Source: Gammaproteobacteria bacterium
GTDB lineage: Bacteria; Pseudomonadota; Gammaproteobacteria; Pseudomonadales; Pseudomonadaceae
Length of the DNA: 6,554 bases
Direction: 5' to 3'
Assembly (NCBI GenBank): GCA_012735335.1
Contig: JAAYHO010000259.1
Span: 1 to 6,554 of the forward strand
The translations under genes were made by a program, and so were the position numbers. The notes under the pieces were generated by a model. The model ran no database searches, was not told where the DNA came from, and saw only the letters and a list, made by a program, of their open reading frames with translations. Shown one piece after another: positions 1 through 6,554 of the stretch. Position 1 is the first letter of the stretch; every line of letters begins with the position of its first letter.

Positions 1-342
<342 letters not shown>

Positions 343-369
343 GGCCTGAGCCGGTAAACTGTAAGGTCC

Positions 370-386
370 TGCGTTGTCTCAACGCA
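370..386 (+). promoter_or_regulatory. Hairpin with U-rich tract between gmk and rpoZ
   Basis: A perfect 7-bp inverted repeat, TGCGTTG (370-376) and CAACGCA (380-386), closes a 3-nt TCT loop. Seven bases later comes an unusually AT-rich stretch (393-407, ATTTCTTTATTTATT) in an otherwise GC-rich window. The T run is interrupted and starts too far from the stem for a textbook intrinsic terminator. It may be a weak terminator or attenuator that lowers read-through from gmk, an mRNA processing or stability element, or simply the leader of rpoZ. The structure is seen directly; its role is inferred. Confidence 0.4.
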
Positions 387-427
387 TCCCCGATTTCTTT
401 ATTTATTCGCCGTTTCGGAGTATCGCC

Positions 428-685
428 ATGGCCCGCGTCACAGTTGAAGACTGCCTGGAAAATGTAGACAACCGCTTTGAGCTGGTCATGCTCGCGACCA
501 AACGTTCGCGTCAGATCGCTACCGGCGGCAAGGAACCCAAGGTAGCATGGGAAAACGACAAGCCGACCGTCGTTGCCCTGCGTGAAATCGCCGAAGGTCT
601 GATTACCGAGGAGATCATGGCGGAAGAAGCCCTGCAGGATCAGCAGGAACCGCTGTACTCCCTGGAAACCGAACTGCCGGAGTAA
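428..685 (+). CDS. rpoZ: DNA-directed RNA polymerase omega subunit
   Basis: Omega is the small subunit that wraps the C-terminal part of beta-prime, aids core assembly and, in Escherichia coli, forms one of the two ppGpp-binding sites on RNA polymerase with beta-prime. The 85-residue product has the family signature from its first residue: [11 protein letters not shown], then [18 protein letters not shown], then the [15 protein letters not shown] block, and an acidic C-terminal tail. The length is close to the usual 85-91 residues. The start at 428 is chosen because MARVT is the canonical N-terminus and GGAG (417-420) sits 7 nt upstream. An in-frame ATG at 374 would add 18 unconserved residues and is unlikely. 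It lies between gmk and spoT, the classic order, so supply of omega is linked to the ppGpp enzyme that acts through it. Confidence 0.97.
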   Translation: MARVTVEDCLENVDNRFELVMLATKRSRQIATGGKEPKVAWENDKPTVVALREIAEGLITEEIMAEEALQDQQEPLYSLETELPE

Positions 686-748
686 CGCTGTACGATGGCC
701 GTGCAATCTGCATCTAATCGCCCGCCCGTCAGGCTGCAGGAGGGTTGC

Positions 749-2893
749 ATGTCCGGAATAGAAGTACTCGCTGATCGGCTCGACAGCTATCTGGAGCCCG
801 ATCAGGTCAATCTGGTACGCCGCGCCTATTTCTACGCGGAGCAGGCGCATGACGGCCAGACCCGCCGCAGCGGGGAGCCCTACGTCACCCACCCGCTGGC
901 GGTGGCCAATATCCTCGCGGAAATGCAGATGGACCATCAGAGCCTGATGGCCGCCATGCTGCACGACGTGATCGAAGACACCGGCATTCCCAAGGAAGCG
1001 CTGATCGCCCAGTTCGGCGACACCGTGGCCGATCTGGTGGACGGGGTCAGCAAGCTGACCCAGATGAACTTCGAGACCAAGGCCGAAGCCCAGGCCGAGA
1101 ACTTCCAGAAGATGGCGCTGGCCATGGCCCAGGATATCCGCGTGATCCTGGTCAAGCTGGCCGACCGGCTGCACAACATGCGCACCCTCGGCGCGCTCAA
1201 GCCGGAAAAGAGCCGTCGCATCTCCCGCGAGACCCTGGAAATCTATGCCCCCATCGCCAACCGGCTGGGCATGCACAACCTGAGTACCGAGTTCGAGGAT
1301 CTGGGCTTCAAGGCCATGTATCCGATGCGCTCGCGGATGATCGCCCAGGCAGTACGTGACGCCCGGGGCAACCGCAAGGAGCTGCTCAACCAGATTCTCG
1401 AATCGCTGCAGGCCTGCCTGGAGCGGGAAGGCCTGCCGGGCAAGGTGATCGGCCGGGAAAAGCATCTGTACAGCATCTACGAGAAGATGCGCGAGAAGCG
1501 CCGCGCCTTCAACGAGATCATGGATGTCTACGCCTTCCGCATCATCGTTGACAAGGTCGACACCTGCTACCGCGTCCTCGGCGCCGTGCACGGGCTGTAC
1601 AAGCCCTTCCCCGGCCGCTTCAAGGACTACATCGCGATTCCCAAGGCCAACGGCTACCAGTCCCTGCATACCACCCTGTTCGGCCTGCACGGGGTGCCGA
1701 TCGAGATCCAGATCCGCACCCAGGAAATGGAAGATCTGGCCAACAACGGCATTGCCGCGCACTGGGTGTACAAATCCAAGGACGAGGTGATCAACGGCAA
1801 TCATGCCCGCACCCGTCAATGGCTCAAGGGCGTGCTGGAACTGCAGCAGTGCGCTGGCAGCTCGCTGGAGTTCATCGAGAACGTCAAGATCGACCTGTTC
1901 CCCGATGAGGTCTACATCTTCACGCCCAAGGGCCGCATCATGGAGCTGCCCAAGGGCTCGACGCCGGTGGACTTCGCCTACGCGGTACACACCGATGTCG
2001 GCAACAGCTGCATTGCCTGCCGCATCAACCGCCGCCTGGCGCCGCTGTCCGAACCGCTGGAAAGCGGCCAGACGGTGGAAATCATCACCGCCCCCGGGGC
2101 CCGACCGAACCCGGCCTGGCTGAGTTTCGTCACCACCGGCAAGGCGCGCAGCAACATCCGCCATGCGCTCAAGCACCAGCGCCAGTCCGAGGCCATCGCC
2201 CTGGGTGAGCGCCTGCTGGACAAGGTGCTGGTCAGCTTCGACACCTGTCTGGAGCAGATCCCCGAGCAGCGCATCCAGCACATCCTGCGCGATTACGGCA
2301 TGGCCACCCTGGAAGATCTGCTGGCGGACATCGGCCTGGGCAATCGCATGGCCTATGTCACTGCCCGCCGCATGCTGAATAACGAGATGCCGGTCGAGGC
2401 GGAGGTCATCAGAAATGATGCCGCCGCCCAGCAACCCAGCACAGAAGAAGCGCCACTGGCAATCCGTGGCACCGAAGGAATGGTGGTCAGTTTTGCACGC
2501 TGTTGTAACCCGATCCCCGGCGACCCCATCGTTGGCTTCATCACCACCGGCAAGGGCATGGTCATCCACCAGGAAGTGTGCAACAACCTGGCCGAGCACC
2601 GGGGCAACAGCGAGAAGATCCTGCATCTTACCTGGGACAAGAACGTCAGTGGCGAATTTACCGTAGAACTGCGGGTCGAACTGGAACATCAGCGCGGCAT
2701 CATTGCCCAGCTGGCGACCAGTATCACCGTTGCCGACGCCAGCATCGACAAGATCAGCGTTGACGAACGTGACGGCAAGATCAGCGTCGTGCAGCTGGCG
2801 CTGCGTGTGCGTGGTCGACTGCATCTTTCGCAACTGATCAAGCGCATCCGTGCCCTGCAGGGGGTAACACGGATCACCCGCTTGAAGAACTGA
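749..2893 (+). CDS. spoT: Bifunctional (p)ppGpp synthetase/hydrolase SpoT
   Basis: Cytoplasmic long RelA/SpoT-homologue enzyme of 714 residues (E. coli SpoT is about 702). It hydrolyses (p)ppGpp to GDP/GTP and pyrophosphate and can synthesise the alarmone from GTP/GDP and ATP. The N-terminal HD hydrolase domain keeps its metal and catalytic residues: R39, H48, H72-D73, E76-D77, and D139 with N143 in the [11 protein letters not shown] block. The synthetase domain (about 230-345) has [11 protein letters not shown]259, the RFKD motif (290-293), the NGYQSLHT block and E319 of EIQIRT. RFKD is the RxKD form of SpoT/Rel bifunctional enzymes, against ExDD in RelA, so both activities are probably intact. 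Regulatory parts follow: TGS (about 386-448), a helical region, a polar linker near 548-570, a zinc-finger-like segment with C585-C586, H607 and C611, and a C-terminal ACT domain (about 636-710). The start at 749 has a perfect AGGAGG (738-743) 5 nt upstream. An in-frame ATG at 695 lacks a good site and lies outside the conserved protein. ridA follows after 17 nt. Confidence 0.98.
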   Translation: MSGIEVLADRLDSYLEPDQVNLVRRAYFYAEQAHDGQTRRSGEPYVTHPLAVANILAEMQMDHQSLMAAMLHDVIEDTGIPKEALIAQFGDTVADLVDGVSKLTQMNFETKAEAQAENFQKMALAMAQDIRVILVKLADRLHNMRTLGALKPEKSRRISRETLEIYAPIANRLGMHNLSTEFEDLGFKAMYPMRSRMIAQAVRDARGNRKELLNQILESLQACLEREGLPGKVIGREKHLYSIYEKMREKRRAFNEIMDVYAFRIIVDKVDTCYRVLGAVHGLYKPFPGRFKDYIAIPKANGYQSLHTTLFGLHGVPIEIQIRTQEMEDLANNGIAAHWVYKSKDEVINGNHARTRQWLKGVLELQQCAGSSLEFIENVKIDLFPDEVYIFTPKGRIMELPKGSTPVDFAYAVHTDVGNSCIACRINRRLAPLSEPLESGQTVEIITAPGARPNPAWLSFVTTGKARSNIRHALKHQRQSEAIALGERLLDKVLVSFDTCLEQIPEQRIQHILRDYGMATLEDLLADIGLGNRMAYVTARRMLNNEMPVEAEVIRNDAAAQQPSTEEAPLAIRGTEGMVVSFARCCNPIPGDPIVGFITTGKGMVIHQEVCNNLAEHRGNSEKILHLTWDKNVSGEFTVELRVELEHQRGIIAQLATSITVADASIDKISVDERDGKISVVQLALRVRGRLHLSQLIKRIRALQGVTRITRLKN

Positions 2894-2910
2894 ACCCAAT
2901 GGAGATCTTC

Positions 2911-3291
2911 ATGAACAAGCAAGTCATCACCAGCGAGCACGCCCCGGCGGCGATCGGTACCTATTCCCAGGCGATCAAGGTGGGCAACACCGTCTACCTG
3001 TCCGGCCAGATCCCGCTGGACCCGCAGACCATGGAAGTGGTTGAGGGCTTTGAAGCCCAGGTCTGCCGTGTATTCGACAACCTGGCGCTGGTGGCTGAAG
3101 CCGCTGGTGGCAAACTGCAGGACATCGTCAAGCTGAACATCTTCCTCACTGACATGAACGACTTTGCCAAGGTCAACGAGATCATGGGCCGCTACTTCGA
3201 ACAGCCCTACCCGGCCCGCGCCGCCATCGGCGTGGCCGCCCTGCCCAAGGGTGTGCCGGTAGAGATGGACGGCATCCTGGTCGTCGGCTGA
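2911..3291 (+). CDS. ridA: RidA/YjgF/YER057c/UK114-family enamine/imine deaminase
   Basis: RidA proteins are small trimeric cytosolic enzymes that hydrolyse reactive 2-aminoacrylate and related enamines/imines released by PLP-dependent dehydratases such as IlvA, protecting PLP enzymes from damage. The 126-residue product has family-standard length and landmarks: [12 protein letters not shown] with Y18, [19 protein letters not shown], the substrate-carboxylate-binding Arg in YPARAAIGV (R103), and the near-terminal VEMD with E118. These fit active RidA rather than the divergent Rid subfamilies. The start at 2911 is preferred because GGAG (2901-2904) lies 6 nt upstream and MNKQVITS matches relatives. 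A nearby ATG at 2899 abuts that same GGAG and so cannot use it. It follows spoT by 17 nt and is very likely cotranscribed; the spoT-ridA order also occurs in other pseudomonads. A GC-rich hairpin follows the stop. Confidence 0.95.
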   Translation: MNKQVITSEHAPAAIGTYSQAIKVGNTVYLSGQIPLDPQTMEVVEGFEAQVCRVFDNLALVAEAAGGKLQDIVKLNIFLTDMNDFAKVNEIMGRYFEQPYPARAAIGVAALPKGVPVEMDGILVVG

Positions 3292-3297
3292 TCCTGA

Positions 3298-3320
3298 GGG
3301 GCGGGCTCTGCCCGCCCTTT
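3298..3320 (+). terminator. Probable intrinsic terminator after ridA
   Basis: Seven bases past the ridA stop, GGGCGGGC (3299-3306) and GCCCGCCC (3310-3317) form a perfect 8-bp GC stem around a 3-nt TCT loop, followed by TTT (3318-3320). The stem is strong and well placed to end the gmk/rpoZ-spoT-ridA transcript before the oppositely oriented gene. The T tract is short, so efficiency is uncertain. The same three T bases form the edge of the adjoining REP-like palindrome. In the opposite direction no T tract follows the stem, so it probably does not terminate the minus-strand gene. Confidence 0.7.
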
Positions 3321-3343
3321 CGCGCCGGGGGCGGCGCTCCTAC
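3318..3343 (-). repeat. REP-like palindrome, copy A
   Basis: Read on the minus strand, the unit starts with GTAG and GA, then a perfect stem GCGCCG / CGGCGC (plus-strand 3332-3337 and 3322-3327) closed by a 4-base C loop, then GAAA. A GT(A/G)G tetranucleotide at the foot of a GC-rich hairpin is the general layout of Pseudomonas REP elements, which are typically mobilised by REP-associated tyrosine transposases (RAYTs). A related unit in inverted orientation lies at 3390-3414, so the two form a BIME-like pair. No transposase is encoded in this window. Membership of a genomic REP family is inferred from structure and the paired copy. Confidence 0.65.
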
Positions 3344-3389
3344 TGCTGCCCTTGAGTTCCTATCCTTGCCGCCAGCTCCTACCTCCCCT

Positions 3390-3430
3390 GTGGGAGGGCC
3401 GCCCCCGGGCCCGAAGCGTGACGCTCCCAC
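3390..3430 (+). repeat. REP-like palindrome, copy B with abutting inverted half-unit
   Basis: Copy B reads GTGGGAGGGCCGCCCCCGGG and then CCCGAA on the plus strand (3390-3414). It matches copy A at most positions; its stem GGGCCG / CG(G)GCCC carries one bulged G. Immediately after it, read on the minus strand (3430 down to 3413), comes another GTGG-headed unit with a short palindrome AGCGT-C-ACGCT (3415-3425). The outer ends GTGGGAG (3390-3396) and CTCCCAC (3424-3430) pair perfectly, so the whole 41 nt can fold as one bipartite structure. It ends 3 nt from the stop of the minus-strand gene, where it may protect that mRNA's 3' end from exonucleases or assist termination; that role is inferred. 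Confidence 0.65.
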
Positions 3431-3433
3431 CTA

Positions 3434-4276
3434 TCACTGACCGAGCATACCCGCATAGCCATCCCGATACCCCGGATACTGCGGCTCCCACCCCGATTCC
3501 CGCGCCAGCGCATTGCTGCAGCGTTTACTGCCGACCCGGTTGGCACCCGCTCCCTCACTCAGCAGCTCCACGCCCAGCTGTTGCGCCAGCCACTGCGCCA
3601 CCTCATGCAGCGGCGCAGGCTCGTCGTCCACGCCCAGATAACAGGGTGCCAGCAGCTCGCCCCGGTCAGCCTGCAGCAACAGGTGCGCCAGCAGACCGGC
3701 AGCATCATCGCGGTGAATGCGGTTGGTAAACTGCTCCGGCTCGGCGGGTACATGCAAACCGTTGCGCACCTGCTCGATCAGCCGGGTGCGGCCCGGCCCG
3801 TAGATGCCCGCCAGCCGCACGACTGAAGCGGGCAGACCGCTGCGCAGGGCCACATCCTCGGCCTCGATCAGCACCGCTGCGGTGGGCGTGTCAGCCAGCG
3901 CGGCGCTGTTCTCGGTCACCCACTCCCCGGCGCTCTGACCGTACACCGCGGTGCTGGAAACCTGCAGCAGGTGGCGCGGCTTGTGTCGAGCGTCCTGCAG
4001 CCAACCCAGCACATGCTGCAGCCCTTCCAGATACAGGCGACGGTAGAGTTCGGCATCCCGCCGCCCGGCGGCGGGGCAGTAGACCAGATAATCCACCCGG
4101 GTGGGCCAGTCCGCCGGGCGCTGGGCCTCGGTCAGGTCGGCAGCGATGCGGCCGAAGCCTTCCGGCAGGGCTGACGGATCACGCCGCAGGCCGCTGACCT
4201 GCCATCCCTGCTGCAGCATGCGCTGGCCCAGAGCCACGCCCAGATCCCCACAGCCCACAATAACCAGATGTTTCAT
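3434..4276 (-). CDS. YeeZ-like NAD(P)-binding SDR/epimerase-family protein
   Basis: A 280-residue soluble Rossmann-fold protein resembling E. coli YeeZ and annotated 'NAD-dependent epimerase/dehydratase' relatives; its substrate is unknown. The N-terminus has the dinucleotide motif in HLVIVGCGDLG (GxGxxG, residues 8-13). GLRRD (29-33) follows strand two, where basic residues in SDRs often favour NADP(H). Next come VSSTAVYG (106-113), VVRLAGIYGPGR (152-163), a family NRIHRDD segment (185-191), and a C-terminal KRCSNA and QYPGYRDGY block. The Tyr of VYG is present but not followed by YxxxK at the usual place, so classical SDR oxidoreductase catalysis is doubtful. The start at 4276 gives the motif at the very N-terminus; AGGA lies 11 nt upstream (plus 4288-4291), a little far. 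It converges on ridA and diverges from oxyR over 68 nt. Family assignment is firm; function is not. Confidence 0.85.
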   Translation of the reverse strand: MKHLVIVGCGDLGVALGQRMLQQGWQVSGLRRDPSALPEGFGRIAADLTEAQRPADWPTRVDYLVYCPAAGRRDAELYRRLYLEGLQHVLGWLQDARHKPRHLLQVSSTAVYGQSAGEWVTENSAALADTPTAAVLIEAEDVALRSGLPASVVRLAGIYGPGRTRLIEQVRNGLHVPAEPEQFTNRIHRDDAAGLLAHLLLQADRGELLAPCYLGVDDEPAPLHEVAQWLAQQLGVELLSEGAGANRVGSKRCSNALARESGWEPQYPGYRDGYAGMLGQ

Positions 4277-4295
4277 CCTGATTGTTTTCCTCTAT

Positions 4296-4323
4296 CGGTC
4301 AACCCGCTATGCTTGGGTAAAAT
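4296..4323 (+). promoter_or_regulatory. Candidate sigma70 promoter for oxyR
   Basis: TAAAAT (4318-4323) matches the -10 consensus at five of six positions. CGGTCA (4296-4301), 16 nt upstream, matches the -35 at three of six. Initiation would fall near 4330 and leave a leader of about 15 nt before the oxyR ATG. A weak -35 is normal for a LysR-regulator gene under autocontrol. The whole intergenic region is only 68 nt (4277-4344) and must also serve the divergent SDR gene, for which I see no convincing promoter. I found no convincing four-part OxyR site. Confidence 0.35.
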
Positions 4324-4344
4324 TTTTCGTGAGCAGTATACGAC

Positions 4345-5265
4345 ATGACCCTGACTGAACTTCGTTACATAGTGACCCTGGCCCAGGAACAGCATTTCGG
4401 TAATGCCGCCGAACGCTGCCACGTTTCCCAGCCGACCCTGAGCGTGGGTGTGAAGAAGCTCGAGGAAGAGCTGGGCGTGCTGCTGTTCGAGCGCACCAAG
4501 AGCGCCGTGCGGGTGACTCCGGTCGGCGAGAAGATAGTCGCCCAGGCACAACGGGTGCTGGAAGAGGCCATGACCATCCGCGAGCTGGCCACTGCGGGCA
4601 AGAACCAGCTGTCCGCACCGCTCAAGGTCGGTGCCATCTATACCATCGGGCCCTACCTGTTCCCCCATCTGATCCCGCAGCTGCACCGGGTCGCCCCGGA
4701 GATGCCGCTGTATATCGAAGAGGATTACACCCACAACCTGCGCGACAAGCTGCGCAATGGGGAACTCGACGCCATCATCATCGCGCTGCCCTTCAATGAG
4801 CCGGACATTCTGACCAAACCGCTGTATGACGAGCCCTTCAGCCTGCTGATTCCAGCGGATCATCCCTGGGCCGAACGCAGCCATGTGTCGCTGGAAGACC
4901 TGGACGACAACCGCCTGCTGCTGCTCGGTGAGGGCCACTGCTTCCGCGATCAGGTGCTGGAAGCCTGCCCCACCACCCGCCGCACCGAGGACCAGGCCAA
5001 GCACACCACCATCGAGTCCAGCTCGCTGGAAACCATCCGCCATATGGTCGCCTCGGGCATGGGCATGACGGTATTGCCGATGTCCGCCGCCGATGACCGC
5101 TATTACAGCTCCGAGCTGCTGATCACCAAACCCTTCCAGTCACCGGTGCCCTTCCGTACCGTGGCCATCGCCTGGCGGGCCAGCTTCCCCCGGCCCAAGG
5201 CGGTGGATATTCTCTGTGACTCGATCCGTCTGTGCTCGATCGGCACCCCGTCAGACAAGGGCTGA
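4345..5265 (+). CDS. oxyR: Peroxide-sensing LysR-family regulator OxyR
   Basis: OxyR is a tetrameric cytoplasmic transcription factor. Hydrogen peroxide oxidises one cysteine, which forms a disulfide with a second, shifting DNA contacts and activating antioxidant genes such as catalases and alkyl hydroperoxide reductase. The 306-residue product (E. coli 305) opens with the LysR winged helix-turn-helix, including FGNAAERCHVSQPTLS (about 18-33) and LGVLLFER. The sensor domain follows. Both redox cysteines are at the canonical positions, C199 in GEGHCFRDQ and C208 in LEACP, with H198, R201 and D202 beside C199 and T100 (GAIYT) in the peroxide pocket. This makes OxyR much likelier than a generic LysR protein, and the sensor looks functional. 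The start at 4345 gives the family N-terminus MTLTELRYIVTLAQEQHF; no good Shine-Dalgarno precedes it, suggesting modest or leader-dependent translation. It diverges from the SDR gene and is followed after 2 nt by recG. Confidence 0.97.
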   Translation: MTLTELRYIVTLAQEQHFGNAAERCHVSQPTLSVGVKKLEEELGVLLFERTKSAVRVTPVGEKIVAQAQRVLEEAMTIRELATAGKNQLSAPLKVGAIYTIGPYLFPHLIPQLHRVAPEMPLYIEEDYTHNLRDKLRNGELDAIIIALPFNEPDILTKPLYDEPFSLLIPADHPWAERSHVSLEDLDDNRLLLLGEGHCFRDQVLEACPTTRRTEDQAKHTTIESSSLETIRHMVASGMGMTVLPMSAADDRYYSSELLITKPFQSPVPFRTVAIAWRASFPRPKAVDILCDSIRLCSIGTPSDKG

Positions 5266-5267
5266 AC

Positions 5268-6554
5268 ATGCACGCAGCGCCTGAACACACGTCACTGACG
5301 GTGCTCAAGGGAATCGGCCCGGCGCTGGAAGACAAGCTCAGCCGCCTCGGCCTGCGCTGCGTGGAGGACCTGCTGTTCCATCTGCCACTGCGCTATCAGG
5401 ACCGCACCCGCATCACCCCCATCGGCGCCCTGCGCCCGGGGCTGGATGCGGTGATCGAGGGCGTGGTGCTGGCCGCCGATGTGGTCATGGGCCGACGGCG
5501 CAGCCTGCTGTGCCGCATCCAGGACGGCAGCGGCACCCTGAGCCTGCGCTTCTACTACTTCAGCGCCGCACTCAAGAGCAACCTGCAGAAGGGCAGCCAC
5601 TGGCGTTGCTATGGTGAAGTGCGCCCCGGTGCCTCCGGCCTGGAGATCTATCACCCGGAGCTGCAGAGCCTGGATAAACCACAGACCGCCCCGGTGGATA
5701 CCACCCTGACCCCCATCTACCCGGCCACCGAAGGACTGTCCCAGCAACGTCTGCGCAATCTGGCGGAAGCGGCACTGGGCTGGCTGGAACAGGGCAACAC
5801 CCTGCCGGAGCTGCTGCCAGCCGAGCTGATCGACGACTACCGGCTGCCGCCCCTGCGCGAGGCCATCCGCACCCTGCACCGTCCGCCACCGGATGTGGAC
5901 CTGCAGGCGCTGGAAGAGGGCCGTCACTGGGCCCAGCACCGGCTGGCCTTCGAGGAACTGCTGGCCCACCAGTTGACCATGCTGCGCCTGCGCGCCGAGT
6001 TGCGCTCGTTCAGCGCGCCGGTAATGCAGGCCAGCGGTGAGCTGGCCCGGCTGTATACCGGGCAGCTGGGCTTTCCGCTGACCGGCGCCCAGCAGCGGGT
6101 CGCCGACGAGATCCGCCTCGATCTGCAGCAGGACAAACCCATGCTGCGGCTGGTGCAGGGCGATGTCGGTGCGGGCAAGACGGTGGTGGCGGCACTGGCC
6201 GCGTTGCAGGCGCTGGAAGCGGGCTGGCAGGTGGCGCTGATGGCCCCCACCGAGATCCTTGCCGAACAGCACTTCAACAACTTCCAGCGCTGGTTTGCCC
6301 CGCTGGGCATCTCGGTGGCCTGGATGGCCGGCAAGCTCAAGGGCAAGGCTCGCAGCAACCAGCTGCAGATGATCGCCACCGGCGAAGCGGCCATGGTGGT
6401 GGGCACCCATGCGCTGTTTCAGGACGAGGTGAAATTCCACAATCTGGGGCTGGCGATCATCGACGAACAGCACCGCTTCGGCGTGCAGCAGCGCCTGGCC
6501 CTGCGTGACAAGGGCGCCGCCGGACGCTTCTCCCCGCACCAGTTGATCATGACC
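5268..6554 (+). CDS. recG: ATP-dependent branched-DNA helicase RecG, 5' part (3' end outside window)
   Basis: RecG is a monomeric superfamily 2 helicase/translocase that remodels stalled replication forks, R-loops and Holliday junctions. The frame from 5268 stays open for 429 codons to the window edge, about 60% of the usual roughly 690. The N-terminal wedge/OB region includes LLFHLPLRYQDRT (35-47), IQDGSGTLSLRF (84-95), LTPIYPATEG (147-156) and RTLHRPPP (201-208). The first helicase domain has the Walker A motif GDVGAGKT (298-305), MAPTEILAEQH (325-335), VVGTHALFQ (377-385) and the Walker B DEQH box in IIDEQHRFG (397-405). The window ends inside motif III (LIMT, normally continuing ATPIPRT). 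Identity with E. coli RecG is very high across the motifs. AAGGG (5257-5261), inside the end of oxyR, lies 6 nt before the ATG. The 2-nt gap implies cotranscription and probably translational coupling with oxyR. Confidence 0.97.
   Translation, partial: MHAAPEHTSLTVLKGIGPALEDKLSRLGLRCVEDLLFHLPLRYQDRTRITPIGALRPGLDAVIEGVVLAADVVMGRRRSLLCRIQDGSGTLSLRFYYFSAALKSNLQKGSHWRCYGEVRPGASGLEIYHPELQSLDKPQTAPVDTTLTPIYPATEGLSQQRLRNLAEAALGWLEQGNTLPELLPAELIDDYRLPPLREAIRTLHRPPPDVDLQALEEGRHWAQHRLAFEELLAHQLTMLRLRAELRSFSAPVMQASGELARLYTGQLGFPLTGAQQRVADEIRLDLQQDKPMLRLVQGDVGAGKTVVAALAALQALEAGWQVALMAPTEILAEQHFNNFQRWFAPLGISVAWMAGKLKGKARSNQLQMIATGEAAMVVGTHALFQDEVKFHNLGLAIIDEQHRFGVQQRLALRDKGAAGRFSPHQLIMT

Noticed and set aside
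374..427. In-frame upstream ATG that would lengthen omega by 18 residues
   Set aside because: It lies within the intergenic hairpin, and the canonical omega N-terminus [11 protein letters not shown] starts at 428 behind GGAG.
689..718. Possible spoT promoter (TCTAAT at 713-718, TGTACG at 689-694)
   Set aside because: The -10 resemblance is good but the -35 matches only three of six with an 18-nt spacer, and the gap is short within a likely operon, so chance is as good an explanation.
695..748. In-frame upstream ATG that would lengthen SpoT by 18 residues
   Set aside because: It has no well-spaced Shine-Dalgarno, the added residues do not resemble SpoT, and the ATG at 749 has a perfect AGGAGG 5 nt upstream.
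2899..2910. Upstream ATG for ridA adding four residues
   Set aside because: The ATG directly abuts the GGAG that serves the ATG at 2911, and MNKQVITS is the family N-terminus.
3352..3729. 125-codon plus-strand frame through the REP cluster into the SDR gene
   Set aside because: It crosses palindromic repeats, its product is Pro/Ala/His-rich with no recognisable domain, and it overlaps the well-supported minus-strand gene.
4281..4332. Canonical OxyR box (ATAG/CTAT quarter-sites spaced in a 37-bp motif) upstream of oxyR
   Set aside because: Two CTAT copies are present, but their 15-bp spacing does not fit the motif, and the other quarter-sites match at only 0-3 of 4 bases.
4273..5043. 256-codon minus-strand frame
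   Set aside because: It is the in-register complement of oxyR and crosses the shared promoter; its product has no recognisable family features.
5292..6539. 415-codon minus-strand frame
   Set aside because: It is the in-register complement of recG, whose protein shows all expected helicase motifs, and its own product is low-complexity Gln/Ala/Leu/Gly-rich.

Overview
The window looks like ordinary chromosomal core from a GC-rich gammaproteobacterium, most likely Pseudomonas sensu lato. The basis is the gene order gmk-rpoZ-spoT-ridA followed by oxyR-recG, close resemblance of the proteins to remembered Pseudomonas versions, strong GC-ending codon use, and Pseudomonas-type REP palindromes. I do not assign a species. 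Every sizeable reading frame is either one of seven recognisable genes or a shadow of one. I see no phage, insertion sequence, CRISPR array, tRNA or rRNA.

Left block (1-3291, + strand): the 3' end of gmk (guanylate kinase, cut by the window edge), rpoZ (RNA polymerase omega), spoT (bifunctional (p)ppGpp synthetase/hydrolase) and ridA (enamine/imine deaminase). They are co-directional with gaps of 85, 63 and 17 nt, which fits a mostly shared transcript. The theme is guanine nucleotides and stringent control: Gmk makes GDP, SpoT makes and degrades (p)ppGpp, and omega forms part of a ppGpp site on RNA polymerase. RidA removes reactive imines produced in amino-acid metabolism. A compact GC-rich hairpin just after ridA is the probable end of the operon.

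Junction (3292-3433): a convergent intergenic region holding that terminator and a small cluster of REP-like palindromes in both orientations.

Right block (3434-6554): a minus-strand gene for a YeeZ-like atypical NAD(P)-binding SDR protein. It is divergent from oxyR across a 68-nt shared promoter region. oxyR encodes the peroxide sensor-regulator, with both redox cysteines at the canonical positions 199 and 208. It is followed after 2 nt by recG (branched-DNA helicase), which runs off the right edge after 429 codons. The oxyR-recG pair joins peroxide sensing to repair of damaged replication forks and is a known operon arrangement in Pseudomonas aeruginosa.

No undescribed system is evident. 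The points most worth a second look are the REP cluster, the shared promoter of oxyR and the SDR gene, the loss of the usual SDR catalytic motif, a hairpin ahead of rpoZ, and an Asp in a normally Gly position of guanylate kinase.
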